Positions 1 to 8,500 of a stretch of DNA of 46,712 nt are shown here, in pieces (positions within the stretch are counted from its first letter, which is position 1; the number at the start of each line of letters is the position of its first letter). The position numbers and the translations under genes are program-made. The stretch lies in assembly GCF_000372745.1 (NCBI RefSeq), contig NZ_KB889710.1, positions 1-46,712 of the forward strand, written 5' to 3'. The stretch comes from Embleya scabrispora DSM 41855 (GTDB lineage Bacteria; Actinomycetota; Actinomycetes; Streptomycetales; Streptomycetaceae). Below the pieces are notes generated by a model. That model was not told where the DNA came from, ran no database searches, and saw only the letters and a list, made by a program, of their open reading frames with translations.

Positions 1-12
1 CAACACTGACCG

Positions 13-111
13 CTGCTTCCCGAGTGGGAAGACGTTCAGCGCCGGGGGTGTTTCTTTGGCGTTGACTTTTGGCACGCTGTTGAGTTCTCAAGGAACGGAC
101 GCTTCCTTTGG
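13..111 (-). promoter_or_regulatory. rRNA operon leader (16S lies beyond the left edge)
   Basis: Read on the minus strand, this stretch contains the block AAGGAAGCGTCCGTTCCTTG followed by AGAACTCAACAGCGTGCCAA. I recognise this as the conserved leader just upstream of 16S rRNA in Streptomyces, thought to serve antitermination and processing. A 6-bp hairpin with a 4-base loop (positions 16-21 with 26-31) lies downstream of it, as expected in an rRNA leader. The 16S gene itself would lie at coordinates below 1. A tyrS gene upstream of an rRNA operon fits what I know of Streptomyces. Confidence 0.8.
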
Positions 112-190
112 TGCGGAGTCAACCGCGCCCTCCGGGCGTTTAACGTTCAGGTGTTTCGTTGTGTTTCTTTTGTTTCGCTTTCGCGTCTCC

Positions 191-473
191 AGCTTAGCAC
201 ACCGTTTCGGCGGCTTCGCTTTCCTCGCTTTCGGCTTCCACCGCGTTTCCGCGTTTTCCGCCTTCCGGACTCTAGCAGATCCTGCGACCCGCTTTTCGTC
301 CTTTTCGTGCTTTCCGCTTTCGAAACTCTCGTTTCTTCCGCTTCCGGCCCGCCGAGCTTAGCAGACCCGTTTTCCCGCCTCCCCCGACCCCGCTCGATCA
401 CTCTGCGGTGCCGGCGGCTTGCGAGCCGCGCGTCGTGCCCCGGATCTCTCCGGTACTCGATGCCTCCACCTTA
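191..473 (-). promoter_or_regulatory. Four tandem rRNA promoter -10 elements
   Basis: Minus-strand -10 boxes preceded by TGC (extended -10 form) lie at 191-196 (TAAGCT), 269-274 (TAGAGT), 355-360 (TAAGCT) and 468-473 (TAAGGT), spaced 78, 86 and 113 bp apart. The hexamers 17 bp upstream of the first three are purine-rich (GCGAAG, GAAAAG, GGGAGG) and do not resemble TTGACA. The DNA between them is unusually purine-rich on the transcribed strand, with repeated GAAAGCG-like words. Multiple tandem promoters are the known arrangement for Streptomyces rRNA operons. No protein gene is visible between 1 and 879. Confidence 0.75.
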
Positions 474-761
474 GCAGGTTTCCGCGATAAATCCGAATCT
501 CATTCCATGAATGTGATCCCGGTAATTAATGGCAGCACAAATAGAACCCCCGGAATTTGGATGATCAAATTCCGCGCGCTTCACAATGGCTGTCACTGGT
601 TTCTCTGGTTCACACCCGCCCCGGAGACACCACAGGTACGGAGCGGCCGAAGGCCGTCCGTTTCCGGATGGATCGTTGGGGTGTGAGTCGCGGTGGGATC
701 GGCCATCGCGCCGGTGCTGAGGGCGCGCCTGTCCGGATCTCCCGAAGTTGCGACTCGTACG

Positions 762-790
762 AGCCTAGACCACCCTCTTGGACGGGTCAA
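762..790 (-). promoter_or_regulatory. Distal rRNA promoter with consensus -35 and -10
   Basis: On the minus strand TTGACC (785-790) and TAGGCT (762-767) are separated by exactly 17 bp, a near-perfect housekeeping sigma (HrdB-type) promoter. It lies just downstream of tyrS and about 290 bp upstream of the next -10 box, so it is the farthest member of the rRNA promoter array. Confidence 0.8.
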
Positions 791-879
791 GCCGGTCCCT
801 ATACCCAGTGGAACGGGTCGGGAACCGGCTCGACGAGTGATCCGATTGGTGTGGCTGACAATCCATCAACTGCGGTGCG

Positions 880-2157
880 TCAGGCGGTGATCTCCGCTGC
901 GGCGAGGTTGCGCTTGCCGCGGCGCAGCAGGGCCCAGCGGCCGTGCAGCAGGTCGGTCGCGGTGATCACCGCGTCCTCGTCGGTCACCTTGGCGTTGTTG
1001 AGGTAGGCGCCACCCTCCTTGATGGTGCGCCTGGCGCCGCCCTTGCTGGGGGCGAGGCCGGTGGCCACCAGGGCGTCGACCACCGTCGGCATCTGGGCCA
1101 GCTGCGCGCCCGGGAGTTCCGCGACCGCCGAGCGGAGCGTCGCCTCGTCGAGCGCGGTCAGGTCGCCGTGGCCGAACAGCGCCTTGCTGGCCTCGACCAC
1201 CGCGGTGCACTGGTCGGCGCCGTGCACCAGCGTGGTCAGTTCCTCGGCCAGGGCGCGCTGCCCGATGCGGGCGGCGGGGCGCTCCGCGCTGTCTCGTTCG
1301 AGGGTCTCGATCTCCTCGCGCGAGCGGAAGCTGAAGGTGCGCAGGTAGCGCGACACGTCCCGGTCGTCGGCACCAAGCCAGAACTGGTAGAAGGCGTACG
1401 GCGTGGTCAGCTCGGGGTCGAGCCAGACCGTGCCGCCCTCGGTCTTGCCGAACTTGCTGCCGTCGGCCTTGGTGAGCAGGTTGGTGGTCAGCGCGTGGGC
1501 CTGGCCGTGCGGCTCGTTGCCGGTGATCCGGCGGATCAGGTCGAGGCCGGCGGTGATGTTGCCCCATTGGTCGCTGCCGCCGATCTGGAGCGTGCAGCCG
1601 TACCGCCGGTAGAGCTCGACGAAGTCGTAGGACTGGAGCAGCACGTAGCTGAACTCGGTGTAGCTCATGCCCTCGCCGGCGAGCCGGGACTTCACCGTCT
1701 CGCGCGCGAGCATCTGGTTGACGCTGAAGTGCTTGCCCACGTCGCGCAGGTACTCGACGATGCTCAGCTGCGAGATCCAGTCGTGGTTGTTCGCCATCAC
1801 GGCGGTGTTCGGCTCGGCGCCGTCGAAGTCGAGGAACGCGGAGAGCTGACCCCGGATCCGGTCGGTCCATGCCTCGACGGTGGCGACCTCGTTCATCGCG
1901 CGCTCGGCCGAGGGCTTGGGGTCGCCGATGAGACCGGTGGCGCCGCCGACCAGGGCGATCGGGCGGTGGCCGAAGAGTTGCAGCCGGCGCAGCGTCAGCA
2001 CCTGGGTGAGGTGGCCGACGTGCAGACTGGCCGCGGTCGGATCGAACCCGCAATACGCCGTGACGGGACCGTCCGCGAACGCCTTCTTGAGCGCGTCCTC
2101 GTCGGTGGTCTGGGCCAGCAGGCCCCGCCACCGCAACTCGTCGACGATGTCCGTCAC
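880..2157 (-). CDS. tyrS: Tyrosyl-tRNA synthetase
   Basis: Cytosolic class I aminoacyl-tRNA synthetase that attaches tyrosine to tRNA-Tyr; 425 residues, normal for the bacterial enzyme. The ATP-binding HIGH-type motif is HVGH (residues 46-49), preceded by YCGFDPTAASL. The second signature appears as KFGKT in place of KMSKS, as in many bacterial TyrRS. An RNA-binding S4 domain forms the C-terminal ~70 residues (SKGGARRTIKEGGAYLN). I chose the GTG at 2157 because AGGAG lies just upstream on the minus strand and the product then begins VTDIVDEL like its relatives; the frame stays open further upstream only through a repeat. The rRNA promoters follow directly downstream. Confidence 0.96.
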   Translation of the reverse strand: MTDIVDELRWRGLLAQTTDEDALKKAFADGPVTAYCGFDPTAASLHVGHLTQVLTLRRLQLFGHRPIALVGGATGLIGDPKPSAERAMNEVATVEAWTDRIRGQLSAFLDFDGAEPNTAVMANNHDWISQLSIVEYLRDVGKHFSVNQMLARETVKSRLAGEGMSYTEFSYVLLQSYDFVELYRRYGCTLQIGGSDQWGNITAGLDLIRRITGNEPHGQAHALTTNLLTKADGSKFGKTEGGTVWLDPELTTPYAFYQFWLGADDRDVSRYLRTFSFRSREEIETLERDSAERPAARIGQRALAEELTTLVHGADQCTAVVEASKALFGHGDLTALDEATLRSAVAELPGAQLAQMPTVVDALVATGLAPSKGGARRTIKEGGAYLNNAKVTDEDAVITATDLLHGRWALLRRGKRNLAAAEITA

Positions 2158-2176
2158 AGTGCCTGGTCTCCTCGGT

Positions 2177-2230
2177 CGATACAGCGGATACAGCGAATAC
2201 GGCGGATATGGGGTTACGGCCGATATGGCG
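2177..2230. repeat. 9-bp imperfect tandem repeat upstream of tyrS
   Basis: Six consecutive 9-mers: CGATACAGC, GGATACAGC, GAATACGGC, GGATATGGG, GTTACGGCC, GATATGGCG. Two more similar units (CGGTACAGC, GGTTACAGG) follow about 40 bp further on. The array sits in the 150-bp gap between the glycosylase stop and the tyrS ribosome binding site, so it would lie in the tyrS leader if the two genes are cotranscribed. Because 9 bp is three codons, it keeps reading frames open on both strands without being coding. Confidence 0.7.
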
Positions 2231-2307
2231 CCGTGGCCCGCGGGCAAGCGGTGCGGAGCATCCGCCGGTACAGCGGTTACAGGGTGCCCGACGGGCCGCC
2301 CTGTGCG

Positions 2308-2985
2308 CTAACCGCTTTGTCTGCCGGCGTCGGCGGCCGGCTTGGCGGTGCGCTTGCGCGGCTGGTGGGCCCGATACGGGCTGACCGTCGGATCCTCCGC
2401 GATGTGGAAGCGCCACGGCTGGGCGGCGCCACCGCCGCCGACGCCGGTGCGTGGGCCGGTGCGGATGGCGGCGCGGGCCGGTGGGGTGCCGTACAGGACG
2501 CGGACCGGGCCGGTGGGGTCGCAGACGTCGGTGCCGTCCTGGGTGCGGTCCAGGCCCATGGCCATGGCCAGGCGGGCGGGGCCGCTCGCGAGGTCGGTGT
2601 CCTTGCGGGTGGTGGGGCGGCGGGCGCGGGCCAGGGCGGTGCCGGCGGTGATCTCGCCGCCGCGCAGCAGTACCCCGGAGGCCCGGCCGGGTGGGCCGCA
2701 GACCAGGTTGGCGCAGTAGTACATGCCGTACGTGAAGTAGACGTACAGGTGTCCGGGCGGGCCGAACATCGTCGCGTTGCGGGCGGTCCTGCCGCGGAAG
2801 GCGTGCGAGCCGGGGTCGTTGGCGCCGTCGTACGCCTCGACCTCGGTCAGTCGCAGTTCGACCGGGCCGGCCCCGGTTTCGTGCACGACGACTCGGCCGA
2901 GCAGATCGGCGGCGACGGCCAGGACCGGGCGGTCGAAGAACGAGCGCGGCAGCGGATCGGTGGGATCGGCGGTGGAGGCACGCAT
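2308..2985 (-). CDS. mpg: DNA-3-methyladenine glycosylase (AAG/Mpg family)
   Basis: Base-excision repair glycosylase that removes alkylated purines such as 3-methyladenine. The 225 residues match the alkyladenine glycosylase fold: [20 protein letters not shown] carries the catalytic Glu and the conserved substrate-pocket region, and [18 protein letters not shown] is a hallmark block. The ATG is preceded by TAAGCT eight bases upstream (2994-2999) and by no Shine-Dalgarno sequence, so the transcript may be leaderless. It lies 150 bp upstream of tyrS on the same strand and is divergent from the Spo0M-like gene. Confidence 0.93.
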   Translation of the reverse strand: MRASTADPTDPLPRSFFDRPVLAVAADLLGRVVVHETGAGPVELRLTEVEAYDGANDPGSHAFRGRTARNATMFGPPGHLYVYFTYGMYYCANLVCGPPGRASGVLLRGGEITAGTALARARRPTTRKDTDLASGPARLAMAMGLDRTQDGTDVCDPTGPVRVLYGTPPARAAIRTGPRTGVGGGGAAQPWRFHIAEDPTVSPYRAHQPRKRTAKPAADAGRQSG

Positions 2986-3056
2986 GACGAGCCAGCTTAG
3001 GGCGGCCGCGCACGCGTGATGGAATGGGCCGCCGGGACGATCTTCGGGGAGGACAT

Positions 3057-3842
3057 GTGGTTTTCAAGAAGCTGATGGCGAGCATGGGTGCGGGCAGTGC
3101 CTCGGTGGAGACCGAGCTGCACAGTGCCGAGACCATGCCGGGTGGCGTGGTCGAGGGACGGATCCGGGTCCGGGGCGGCAAGGTCGATCAGCGGATCGAG
3201 GGCTTGTTCGTCGGGTTCCAGGCCGTCGTCGAGGTGGAGACCCAGGACGGCGAGCAGCGGCGGAACGTGGAGTTCGGTCGGCACCAGGTGGGCGGCGAGT
3301 TCGGGCTGCGCGAGGGCGCGACACACGACCTGCAGTTCCGGCTGCCGGTCCCGTGGGAGACACCGCTGACCATGTTCCGCGGGGTGCAGCTGCGCGGGAC
3401 CACGATCGGGGTGCGGACCGAGCTGGCCATCGATCGGGCGATCGACAAGGGCGACCTCGACCCGATCTCGGTGGGCGCGTTTCCGGCGCAGGCGTTGATC
3501 CTCGACGCGTTCGGCAATCTGGGCTTCCACTTCAAGGCCGCCGACCTGGAGCAGGGGCACATCCGCGGGGTCGACCAGCGGTTGCCGTTCTATCAGGAGA
3601 TCGAGTTCGCCCCGCCGCAGGCGTATGCGCGCGGCATCAACGAGGTCGAGTTGACCTTCGTGTCGGCCGAGCACGCGACCGAGGTGATCCTGGAGATCGA
3701 CAAGAAGGGCGGTGCGCTCTCCGGTGGGAGCGACGCGATCCGGCGGTTCACCGTGGATCACGGCACGGCGCAGCAGACCGACTGGAACGCCTATCTGCAC
3801 GGCTGGTTCCAGGAACTCGGGCAGCGCCGCGGCTGGTTCTAG
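3057..3842 (+). CDS. Spo0M-like sporulation-control protein
   Basis: The product (261 residues, start [18 protein letters not shown]) matches the SpoOM family, which has arrestin-like beta-sandwich folds and in Bacillus affects Spo0A-dependent sporulation; its biochemical role is not settled. B. subtilis Spo0M is about the same length. I chose the GTG at 3057 because GGGGAGGA ends four bases before it; the overlapping ATG at 3055 runs into a stop within seven codons. There is no signal peptide or membrane segment. It is transcribed away from mpg and converges on the first metallopeptidase, with a hairpin between them. Confidence 0.88.
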   Translation: MVFKKLMASMGAGSASVETELHSAETMPGGVVEGRIRVRGGKVDQRIEGLFVGFQAVVEVETQDGEQRRNVEFGRHQVGGEFGLREGATHDLQFRLPVPWETPLTMFRGVQLRGTTIGVRTELAIDRAIDKGDLDPISVGAFPAQALILDAFGNLGFHFKAADLEQGHIRGVDQRLPFYQEIEFAPPQAYARGINEVELTFVSAEHATEVILEIDKKGGALSGGSDAIRRFTVDHGTAQQTDWNAYLHGWFQELGQRRGWF

Positions 3843-3851
3843 GGCGAAGGC

Positions 3852-3885
3852 GCAACCCGCCGGGGTCGGTTGTCCGGCGGGGTGC
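3852..3885. terminator. Hairpin between convergent genes
   Basis: GCAACCCGCCGG (3852-3863) pairs with CCGGCGGGGTGC (3874-3885) with one mismatch around a 10-base loop. It lies between the Spo0M-like stop and the convergent metallopeptidase stop, so it could serve both strands. There is no T-tract, as is usual in Streptomyces. Confidence 0.55.
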
Positions 3886-3899
3886 GGCGGCCCGGTGTG

Positions 3900-5417
3900 T
3901 CACACGTCCAGGAGGGCGTGCACCCGGGCCGCCCAGTCCGCCTCGAATCTTGCCCTGGGCAGGCCGGTCGCCTTGCTGATCGCCGCGTCCACGGCGGCCG
4001 GGGCCGGGTCGGCGTAGACGGCCGTGACGAAGCCGTAGACGGCCAGGGGGCCGCTGATCTCCTCGATCCGGCGGATCGCCAGGTGGGCGAGTTCGTAAGC
4101 GGCCGCGTTGCCGACCGTGTCGGCCTGATACAGCTCGTTGTCCGTGGGCAGTTTGCCGGTGAAGCGGTTCGCGGCGAGGTAGGTCCTGGCCTCGTACAGT
4201 TCGTCGGTGCCGAGCAGGGTTCTGCCGCGCAGCGCGAGCCAGTCGGCGAAGCCCTCGACGACCCACACGGGTTGGTCCTGGTTGGGCACCTCGTTGCGCA
4301 GCGGGGTGACCAGGGCGTGGGCCATCTCGTGGCGCAGCAGTTCGCCGAGCCGGCGCGGGTTGGGCGAGGTGAACCAGCCCGAGGTGGTGTCCAGGACGAT
4401 CCGTGAGCCGCCGAAGCGCCCCTTGCCGGCCGGGTCGATGGTGCGCAGCGCGTAGGTGAGGCCGGATTCCTCGCCGTGTTCGCCGGTTCGCCCGCCGTAC
4501 AGCCGATAGAAGGTGTCGCGGTCGGCGACCGGGACGATCACGAAGCCGGGGGCGGTACCGGGCGGGCCGCCGTCGGCCCAGGTGTCGATATCGGCGCGCG
4601 CGGCCTCCTCGGCGTCGTCGGCGAGTCGGTCGGCGCCGGCGGAGGTGGCCGGGTCGGCGAGGACGACCACGTGGGCGCGGCGGACCACGGTCAGGTCGGC
4701 GTGGTCCCACGGGGCGGGGTAGTCGCGGGCGTACGCGTAGCCGGCTCCGTCGTAGGGGGTGCCGTCGACGGCGGAGATGAGCAGCGGGGCGCCGGGGCCG
4801 GCTCGGACCACGGTCCAGCGGTAGCCCTCGCCGACCGTGGCGGTGTCGGCGGCGGAGATCCGGTGGTCGAAGGAGACGTCCACGTAGGCGGTGATTCGCT
4901 CGTCGGTGGCGGGCATGGTCTGCACCATCTCGACCCGGTAGCCGAGTTGGTCGAAGGACACCCGGCCGAGGTTGGCGAACAGCCGCAGCTGACCGGTGAT
5001 CAGGTCGGGGATGTCCGGGTCGAGGTCCGCGGTGAACGCCTGTTCGTCCCGGCCGATCAGGGCCTGGCTGCGGCGGTCGGCCAGGGTCTGGATGTCGGCG
5101 GTGGCGATCGTCGGGCCGTGGGCGGGGGCCACCGGGGTCGCGGTACCCGGGCGTGGTCCGCCGATCGAGCCGTCGGTGGCGCGCGGCTTCGCGCTGCCCG
5201 GGCCGCTGAGGGTGACGCCGAAGACGATCAGCGCGGTGATGGCGAGCAACAGGGCGATCAGCGGCGCGGCGAGTCGGCGCGCGACGGATCGCGGCCGGGC
5301 CGGTGCGGCCTCGGGTATCGCCCCGTCGTTGGTGTCGGCTCGGTCGACGGGCTCGGCGGATATGCCGGACGAGGCGTTGTCGGCGGCATCGCCGGTGTCG
5401 TGCGTCGGCTGGGTCAC
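3900..5417 (-). CDS. Membrane-anchored gluzincin-type metallopeptidase, paralogue 1
   Basis: A 505-residue protein with an acidic cytoplasmic N-terminus, one hydrophobic segment at about residues 49-71 and a long extracytoplasmic part. The zinc motif HEMAH (363-367) is followed 20 residues later by Glu388 in EGFADW, the HExxH-x20-E pattern of gluzincins (peptidase MA-like). An upstream block with [13 protein letters not shown] is shared with the two paralogues further right. The likely activity is zinc-dependent proteolysis outside the membrane; no substrate is known. The GTG at 5417 has GGGGGAGG eight bases upstream; the frame remains open further upstream across an unrelated plus-strand gene, which I ignore. 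Confidence 0.85.
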   Translation of the reverse strand: MTQPTHDTGDAADNASSGISAEPVDRADTNDGAIPEAAPARPRSVARRLAAPLIALLLAITALIVFGVTLSGPGSAKPRATDGSIGGPRPGTATPVAPAHGPTIATADIQTLADRRSQALIGRDEQAFTADLDPDIPDLITGQLRLFANLGRVSFDQLGYRVEMVQTMPATDERITAYVDVSFDHRISAADTATVGEGYRWTVVRAGPGAPLLISAVDGTPYDGAGYAYARDYPAPWDHADLTVVRRAHVVVLADPATSAGADRLADDAEEAARADIDTWADGGPPGTAPGFVIVPVADRDTFYRLYGGRTGEHGEESGLTYALRTIDPAGKGRFGGSRIVLDTTSGWFTSPNPRRLGELLRHEMAHALVTPLRNEVPNQDQPVWVVEGFADWLALRGRTLLGTDELYEARTYLAANRFTGKLPTDNELYQADTVGNAAAYELAHLAIRRIEEISGPLAVYGFVTAVYADPAPAAVDAAISKATGLPRARFEADWAARVHALLDV

Positions 5418-5487
5418 GCCGGATGCCTCCCCCTTGTTGGCGCGAGGATACCTAGGCGATCTTCGCCGGTTCGGCCGATGGTGAGAA

Positions 5488-5493
5488 TAGGCT
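5488..5493 (+). promoter_or_regulatory. Possible -10 box for the PEBP gene
   Basis: TAGGCT lies 59 bp before the GTG start of the PEBP gene, in the short divergent gap with metallopeptidase 1. No good -35 hexamer is seen at 16-19 bp, so this is only a candidate. Confidence 0.3.
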
Positions 5494-5552
5494 CGTTCGG
5501 ACAAGGCGCCCGGCAGGCGGCCGGGTGCCGCCGAGCACGATCGGAGCCTCGC

Positions 5553-6095
5553 GTGACCGAGCCCAACAAGCCCTCGATGCCCTACGACTACCTGCCGGAG
5601 CGGCCCTTCTTCGCGGTCACCAGCCAGGATCTGACGGATGGTCAAACCCTGCCGACCGCGCAGGTCAGCGGCGTGATGGGGGCGGGTGGCGAGGACGTGT
5701 CGCCGCAGCTGTCCTGGTCCGGGTTCCCGGCCGGCACCAAGAGCTTCGCGGTGACCTGCTTCGACCCCGACGCGCCCACGCACAGCGGCTTCTGGCACTG
5801 GGTCGTGGTGGACATCCCGGCGGACGTCACCGAATTGGCGAGCGGCGCGGGCGCGGGTGACGGCAAGGCGCTGCCCTCGGGCGCCTTCCACGTGCGCAAC
5901 GACACCGGCGGTGCGGGCTACGTCGGCGCCGCGCCGCCGGCCGGGCACTACCCGCACCGGTACGTCTTCACGGTGCACGCGCTGGACGTGGACAAGCTCG
6001 GCGTGGACGAGAGCGCGACGCCGGCGTACGTGGGCTTCAACCTGTTCTCGCACACGCTCGCGCGGGCGGTTTTGGTGAACACGTACGCGCAGTGA
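5553..6095 (+). CDS. YbhB/YbcL-type PEBP (Raf kinase inhibitor-like) protein
   Basis: A 180-residue phosphatidylethanolamine-binding-protein family member, soluble and without signal peptide. The ligand-site blocks are visible: [21 protein letters not shown] (conserved DPDAP and HW), then [24 protein letters not shown] (conserved GxxPPxGxxHRY). Bacterial members have no established reaction; inhibitor or small-ligand roles are proposed. I chose the GTG at 5553, with GGAG upstream, because homology begins there; the frame is open for more than 1 kb further upstream as a shadow of the opposite strand. It is an isolated plus-strand gene within the minus-strand peptidase region. Confidence 0.92.
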   Translation: MTEPNKPSMPYDYLPERPFFAVTSQDLTDGQTLPTAQVSGVMGAGGEDVSPQLSWSGFPAGTKSFAVTCFDPDAPTHSGFWHWVVVDIPADVTELASGAGAGDGKALPSGAFHVRNDTGGAGYVGAAPPAGHYPHRYVFTVHALDVDKLGVDESATPAYVGFNLFSHTLARAVLVNTYAQ

Positions 6096-6348
6096 TCGCC
6101 GCGCCGCGCGCGTGCTGATCACAATCGGCCGGCCGGTCCGAATTCCCGTCCGGTAATTGCGTTGTCCCGGTGATCGTCCGAAAGGCACAGTGGTCGAGTT
6201 GTCCGTACTGACGGTTCGTCGAGTCGAAGGGTGCGCATGAGCGTCGCAGCACCGCCCCAAAGCTGAGCGCGTGGTCGCGCCCGGCCGGTTCGGTGCGCGT
6301 CCGGGTGTGCTCGCTCCTCCCCTCGTCGACCAGGTGAGGGGAGGTCGC

Positions 6349-6876
6349 ATGCGGGAGACGTTGGTGCTGAACGCGACGTATCAGCCGCTGGCGACGGTGT
6401 CGTTCAAGCGCGCGCTCGTGTTGGTGCTGCAGGAGAAGGCGGTCGTCGAGCACGTGGATCCCGGCCGGGTGGTGCGGGCCGCGACTGCCGAGTTCCCGTT
6501 GCCGCGGGTGATCCGGTTGCTCAAGTTCGTCCGGGTGCCGTTCCGACAACAGGCCTCGTGGTCGCGTCGGGGGGTGTTGCTCCGGGACAATCGGCGCTGC
6601 GCGTACTGCGGTGGGCGGGCGACCACGGTGGACCACGTGCTGCCGCGTTCGCGGGGTGGCGCGGACTCGTGGCTGAATACCGTCGCCGCGTGCGGGAGCG
6701 ACAATCAGCGCAAGGCGGCCCGGACGCCGGCCGAGGCCGGGATGCGGCTGTTGTTCCAGCCGTACGAGCCGTCGGCGACCCGGGCGCTGGTGCTCGCGTT
6801 CGGCGTGGCGGACGTCGAGGGCGCGCAGTGGCTCGCCGAGCCGGTACGGCCGCCGGTGCTCGCGATGGGCGCCTGA
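6349..6876 (+). CDS. HNH endonuclease-family protein
   Basis: A 175-residue protein beginning MRETLVLNATYQPLATVS, typical of the actinobacterial HNH family. The HNH core spans roughly residues 82-130: CAYCGG (first CxxC), VDHVLPRSRGG (general-base His), then an Asn in WLNT and AACGSDNQRKAARTP. In relatives I remember, the last block reads CxxCNxRK, which supplies the second zinc-binding CxxC; here the second Cys is Asp. The ATG at 6349 has GGGGAGG four bases upstream. Usual members are predicted DNA nucleases of unknown purpose. It converges on paralogue 2, with a strong hairpin between them. Confidence 0.88.
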   Translation: MRETLVLNATYQPLATVSFKRALVLVLQEKAVVEHVDPGRVVRAATAEFPLPRVIRLLKFVRVPFRQQASWSRRGVLLRDNRRCAYCGGRATTVDHVLPRSRGGADSWLNTVAACGSDNQRKAARTPAEAGMRLLFQPYEPSATRALVLAFGVADVEGAQWLAEPVRPPVLAMGA

Positions 6877-6903
6877 CGCCGGTACGCGGGTGAGGATCCG
6901 ACG

Positions 6904-6937
6904 AAGCCGTCGGGGGATGCGAATCCCCCGACGGCTT
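6904..6937. terminator. Strong 15-bp hairpin terminator
   Basis: Positions 6904-6918 pair perfectly with 6923-6937 around the tetraloop GCGA (a GNRA loop). It lies 28 bp after the HNH stop and before the convergent metallopeptidase 2 stop, and is followed on the plus strand by T-containing repeats, so it is probably a bidirectional terminator. Confidence 0.8.
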
Positions 6938-6981
6938 TCGGGTCCTTCGGGTTTTTCATGTCTTTCATGTCTGCCTTGTCC
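6937..6981. repeat. 9-bp imperfect tandem repeat after the terminator
   Basis: Five consecutive 9-mers: TTCGGGTCC, TTCGGGTTT, TTCATGTCT, TTCATGTCT, GCCTTGTCC. The period equals that of the array upstream of tyrS but the unit sequence differs. It abuts the hairpin, in the gap between two convergent genes, and I see no gene in it. Confidence 0.65.
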
Positions 6982-7014
6982 GCGGTCGTCGTCGGGGGTC
7001 GTGCGGTCCTCGGA

Positions 7015-8499
7015 TCAGACGGTTTTGCGCACCCAGGCCGCCCAATCGCTGCGGAGTCGGTCCGGAGCGACGCCGAAGGCCGCGGTCAGGGCCTCGTCCG
7101 CGGAGCCGTATCGGCCGGTGACGCTGTCCGTGTAGAACGCGCACACCCGCTCGGCGCCGAAGGTCTCGGCCAGGTAACGCAGCATCAGATGGGCCAGGTT
7201 GTAGGCGTTTTCGACCCGGTCCTCGTCGCTGGTCTCGAAGTCCGCCTCGGCGGGCAGCTCTCCGGTGAACCTCCCCCGGTCGATCAGCGCGCGGATGTTG
7301 CGGGTGACCACGGGCGCGAGCGGCCGGTCGGCCTCGGCCTGCCAGTCGGCGAACCCTTCGGCCAGCCAGGTCGGCAGTTCGGCGCCGCGGCCGGGTCGGG
7401 CCAGCGGGGCGACCAGGGCGTGCGTCATCTCGTGCCGGAGCAGGATCGGCGCGAAGGCCGGATCGCCGGCCAGTTGCTCGTCGTCCACCACCATGCGCAC
7501 GCCGCCGACGGGCCGGTCGGTCCCGGGCATGGCCAGCGCGTAGCCCGCCGCCCACTCCTGGACGTCGCCGCTGCTGTAGAGCTTGCCGAAGGACGCCCGT
7601 GACGAGGTCAGCACGAGGGCGAAGCCGGGCGAGGTGCCGGAACCGCCCTTCCAGGCGCCGAGTGTGTATACGGCTGCCTGTTCGGCCAGGTCCGCGTTCC
7701 GGCGCAGCGCGGCCGAGTCCTGCCCGGGGCCCATCAGCAGTACGTGCGGGCGCCGTTCGACGCGCATGTCCCACAGGTCCCATGCGGCGGGGTAGCCGGC
7801 GAAGCCCGAATCGGTGTCCTCGTCGTCGGCGCCGTCCACACCGACGAGGGTGCACGGGTCGTCGGGGCCGGCGCAGCGGGCCTTCCAGACGTAGGTCTCC
7901 GGGACGGGGTCCAGGTCGACGCCGGTGATGGCGTGCTCGAAGGCGACGTTCAGGCTCACCGTCACCGGCCACGCGGCGGCGGTGCCTGCCTGCTCCGCGC
8001 TGGAGCCGTCGGCGGTGACCGTCGTGCCGGCGCCGACCGGCCGCCAGCGGGCGGTGTCGAACGGAACCTTGCGCAGGTTGGCGAACAACCGGCGCTGGCC
8101 GTCGAGCAGGGCCGGGTCCTGCCGGTCGACGCGGGCCAGGAAGGCGGCTTCGTCACCGCGCTCGAAGGCCGACGACCGCGTCGTGACCAGAGCCGTCACC
8201 CGGGCGAACACGCGGGCGCTGATCCGGTTCGAGTACGCGGTGGCGTCCTCGACCGGCGCCCCCGCTTCGTGCGTGCCGGGCACGGAGCGGTCGGCCGACG
8301 GGTTCGACGCGGACCGGTCGTGGCCCAGCAGCCGTTCGGCGGTGTCGAGTCCGACGAACCGGCCGCCGACCGACAGCGCGCCGAGGACGAAGGAGAGCGA
8401 GAGCAGGCCGCCGAGCAGTGCGACGCAGATCGCCCACGGTCGCGAGCGCCGTGGTTCGACGGCGTCCGGCCACAGGCCGTACGGGTCGTACGGGTGCAC
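7015..8499 (-). CDS. Membrane-anchored gluzincin-type metallopeptidase, paralogue 2
   Basis: A 494-residue protein with a short N-terminus, a hydrophobic segment at about residues 22-45 and a large outer domain. The zinc motif HEMTH (356-360) is followed after 20 residues by Glu381 in EGFADW. It shares RLFANLRKVPFDT and the C-terminal DWAAWV block with its paralogues. The GTG start at 8499 follows the TGA of paralogue 3 with a single intervening base (TGACGTG) and only a weak GGTGGG upstream, so translation is probably coupled. Predicted to be an extracytoplasmic zinc peptidase; the substrate is unknown. Confidence 0.86.
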   Translation of the reverse strand: MHPYDPYGLWPDAVEPRRSRPWAICVALLGGLLSLSFVLGALSVGGRFVGLDTAERLLGHDRSASNPSADRSVPGTHEAGAPVEDATAYSNRISARVFARVTALVTTRSSAFERGDEAAFLARVDRQDPALLDGQRRLFANLRKVPFDTARWRPVGAGTTVTADGSSAEQAGTAAAWPVTVSLNVAFEHAITGVDLDPVPETYVWKARCAGPDDPCTLVGVDGADDEDTDSGFAGYPAAWDLWDMRVERRPHVLLMGPGQDSAALRRNADLAEQAAVYTLGAWKGGSGTSPGFALVLTSSRASFGKLYSSGDVQEWAAGYALAMPGTDRPVGGVRMVVDDEQLAGDPAFAPILLRHEMTHALVAPLARPGRGAELPTWLAEGFADWQAEADRPLAPVVTRNIRALIDRGRFTGELPAEADFETSDEDRVENAYNLAHLMLRYLAETFGAERVCAFYTDSVTGRYGSADEALTAAFGVAPDRLRSDWAAWVRKTV

Positions 8500-8500
8500 G

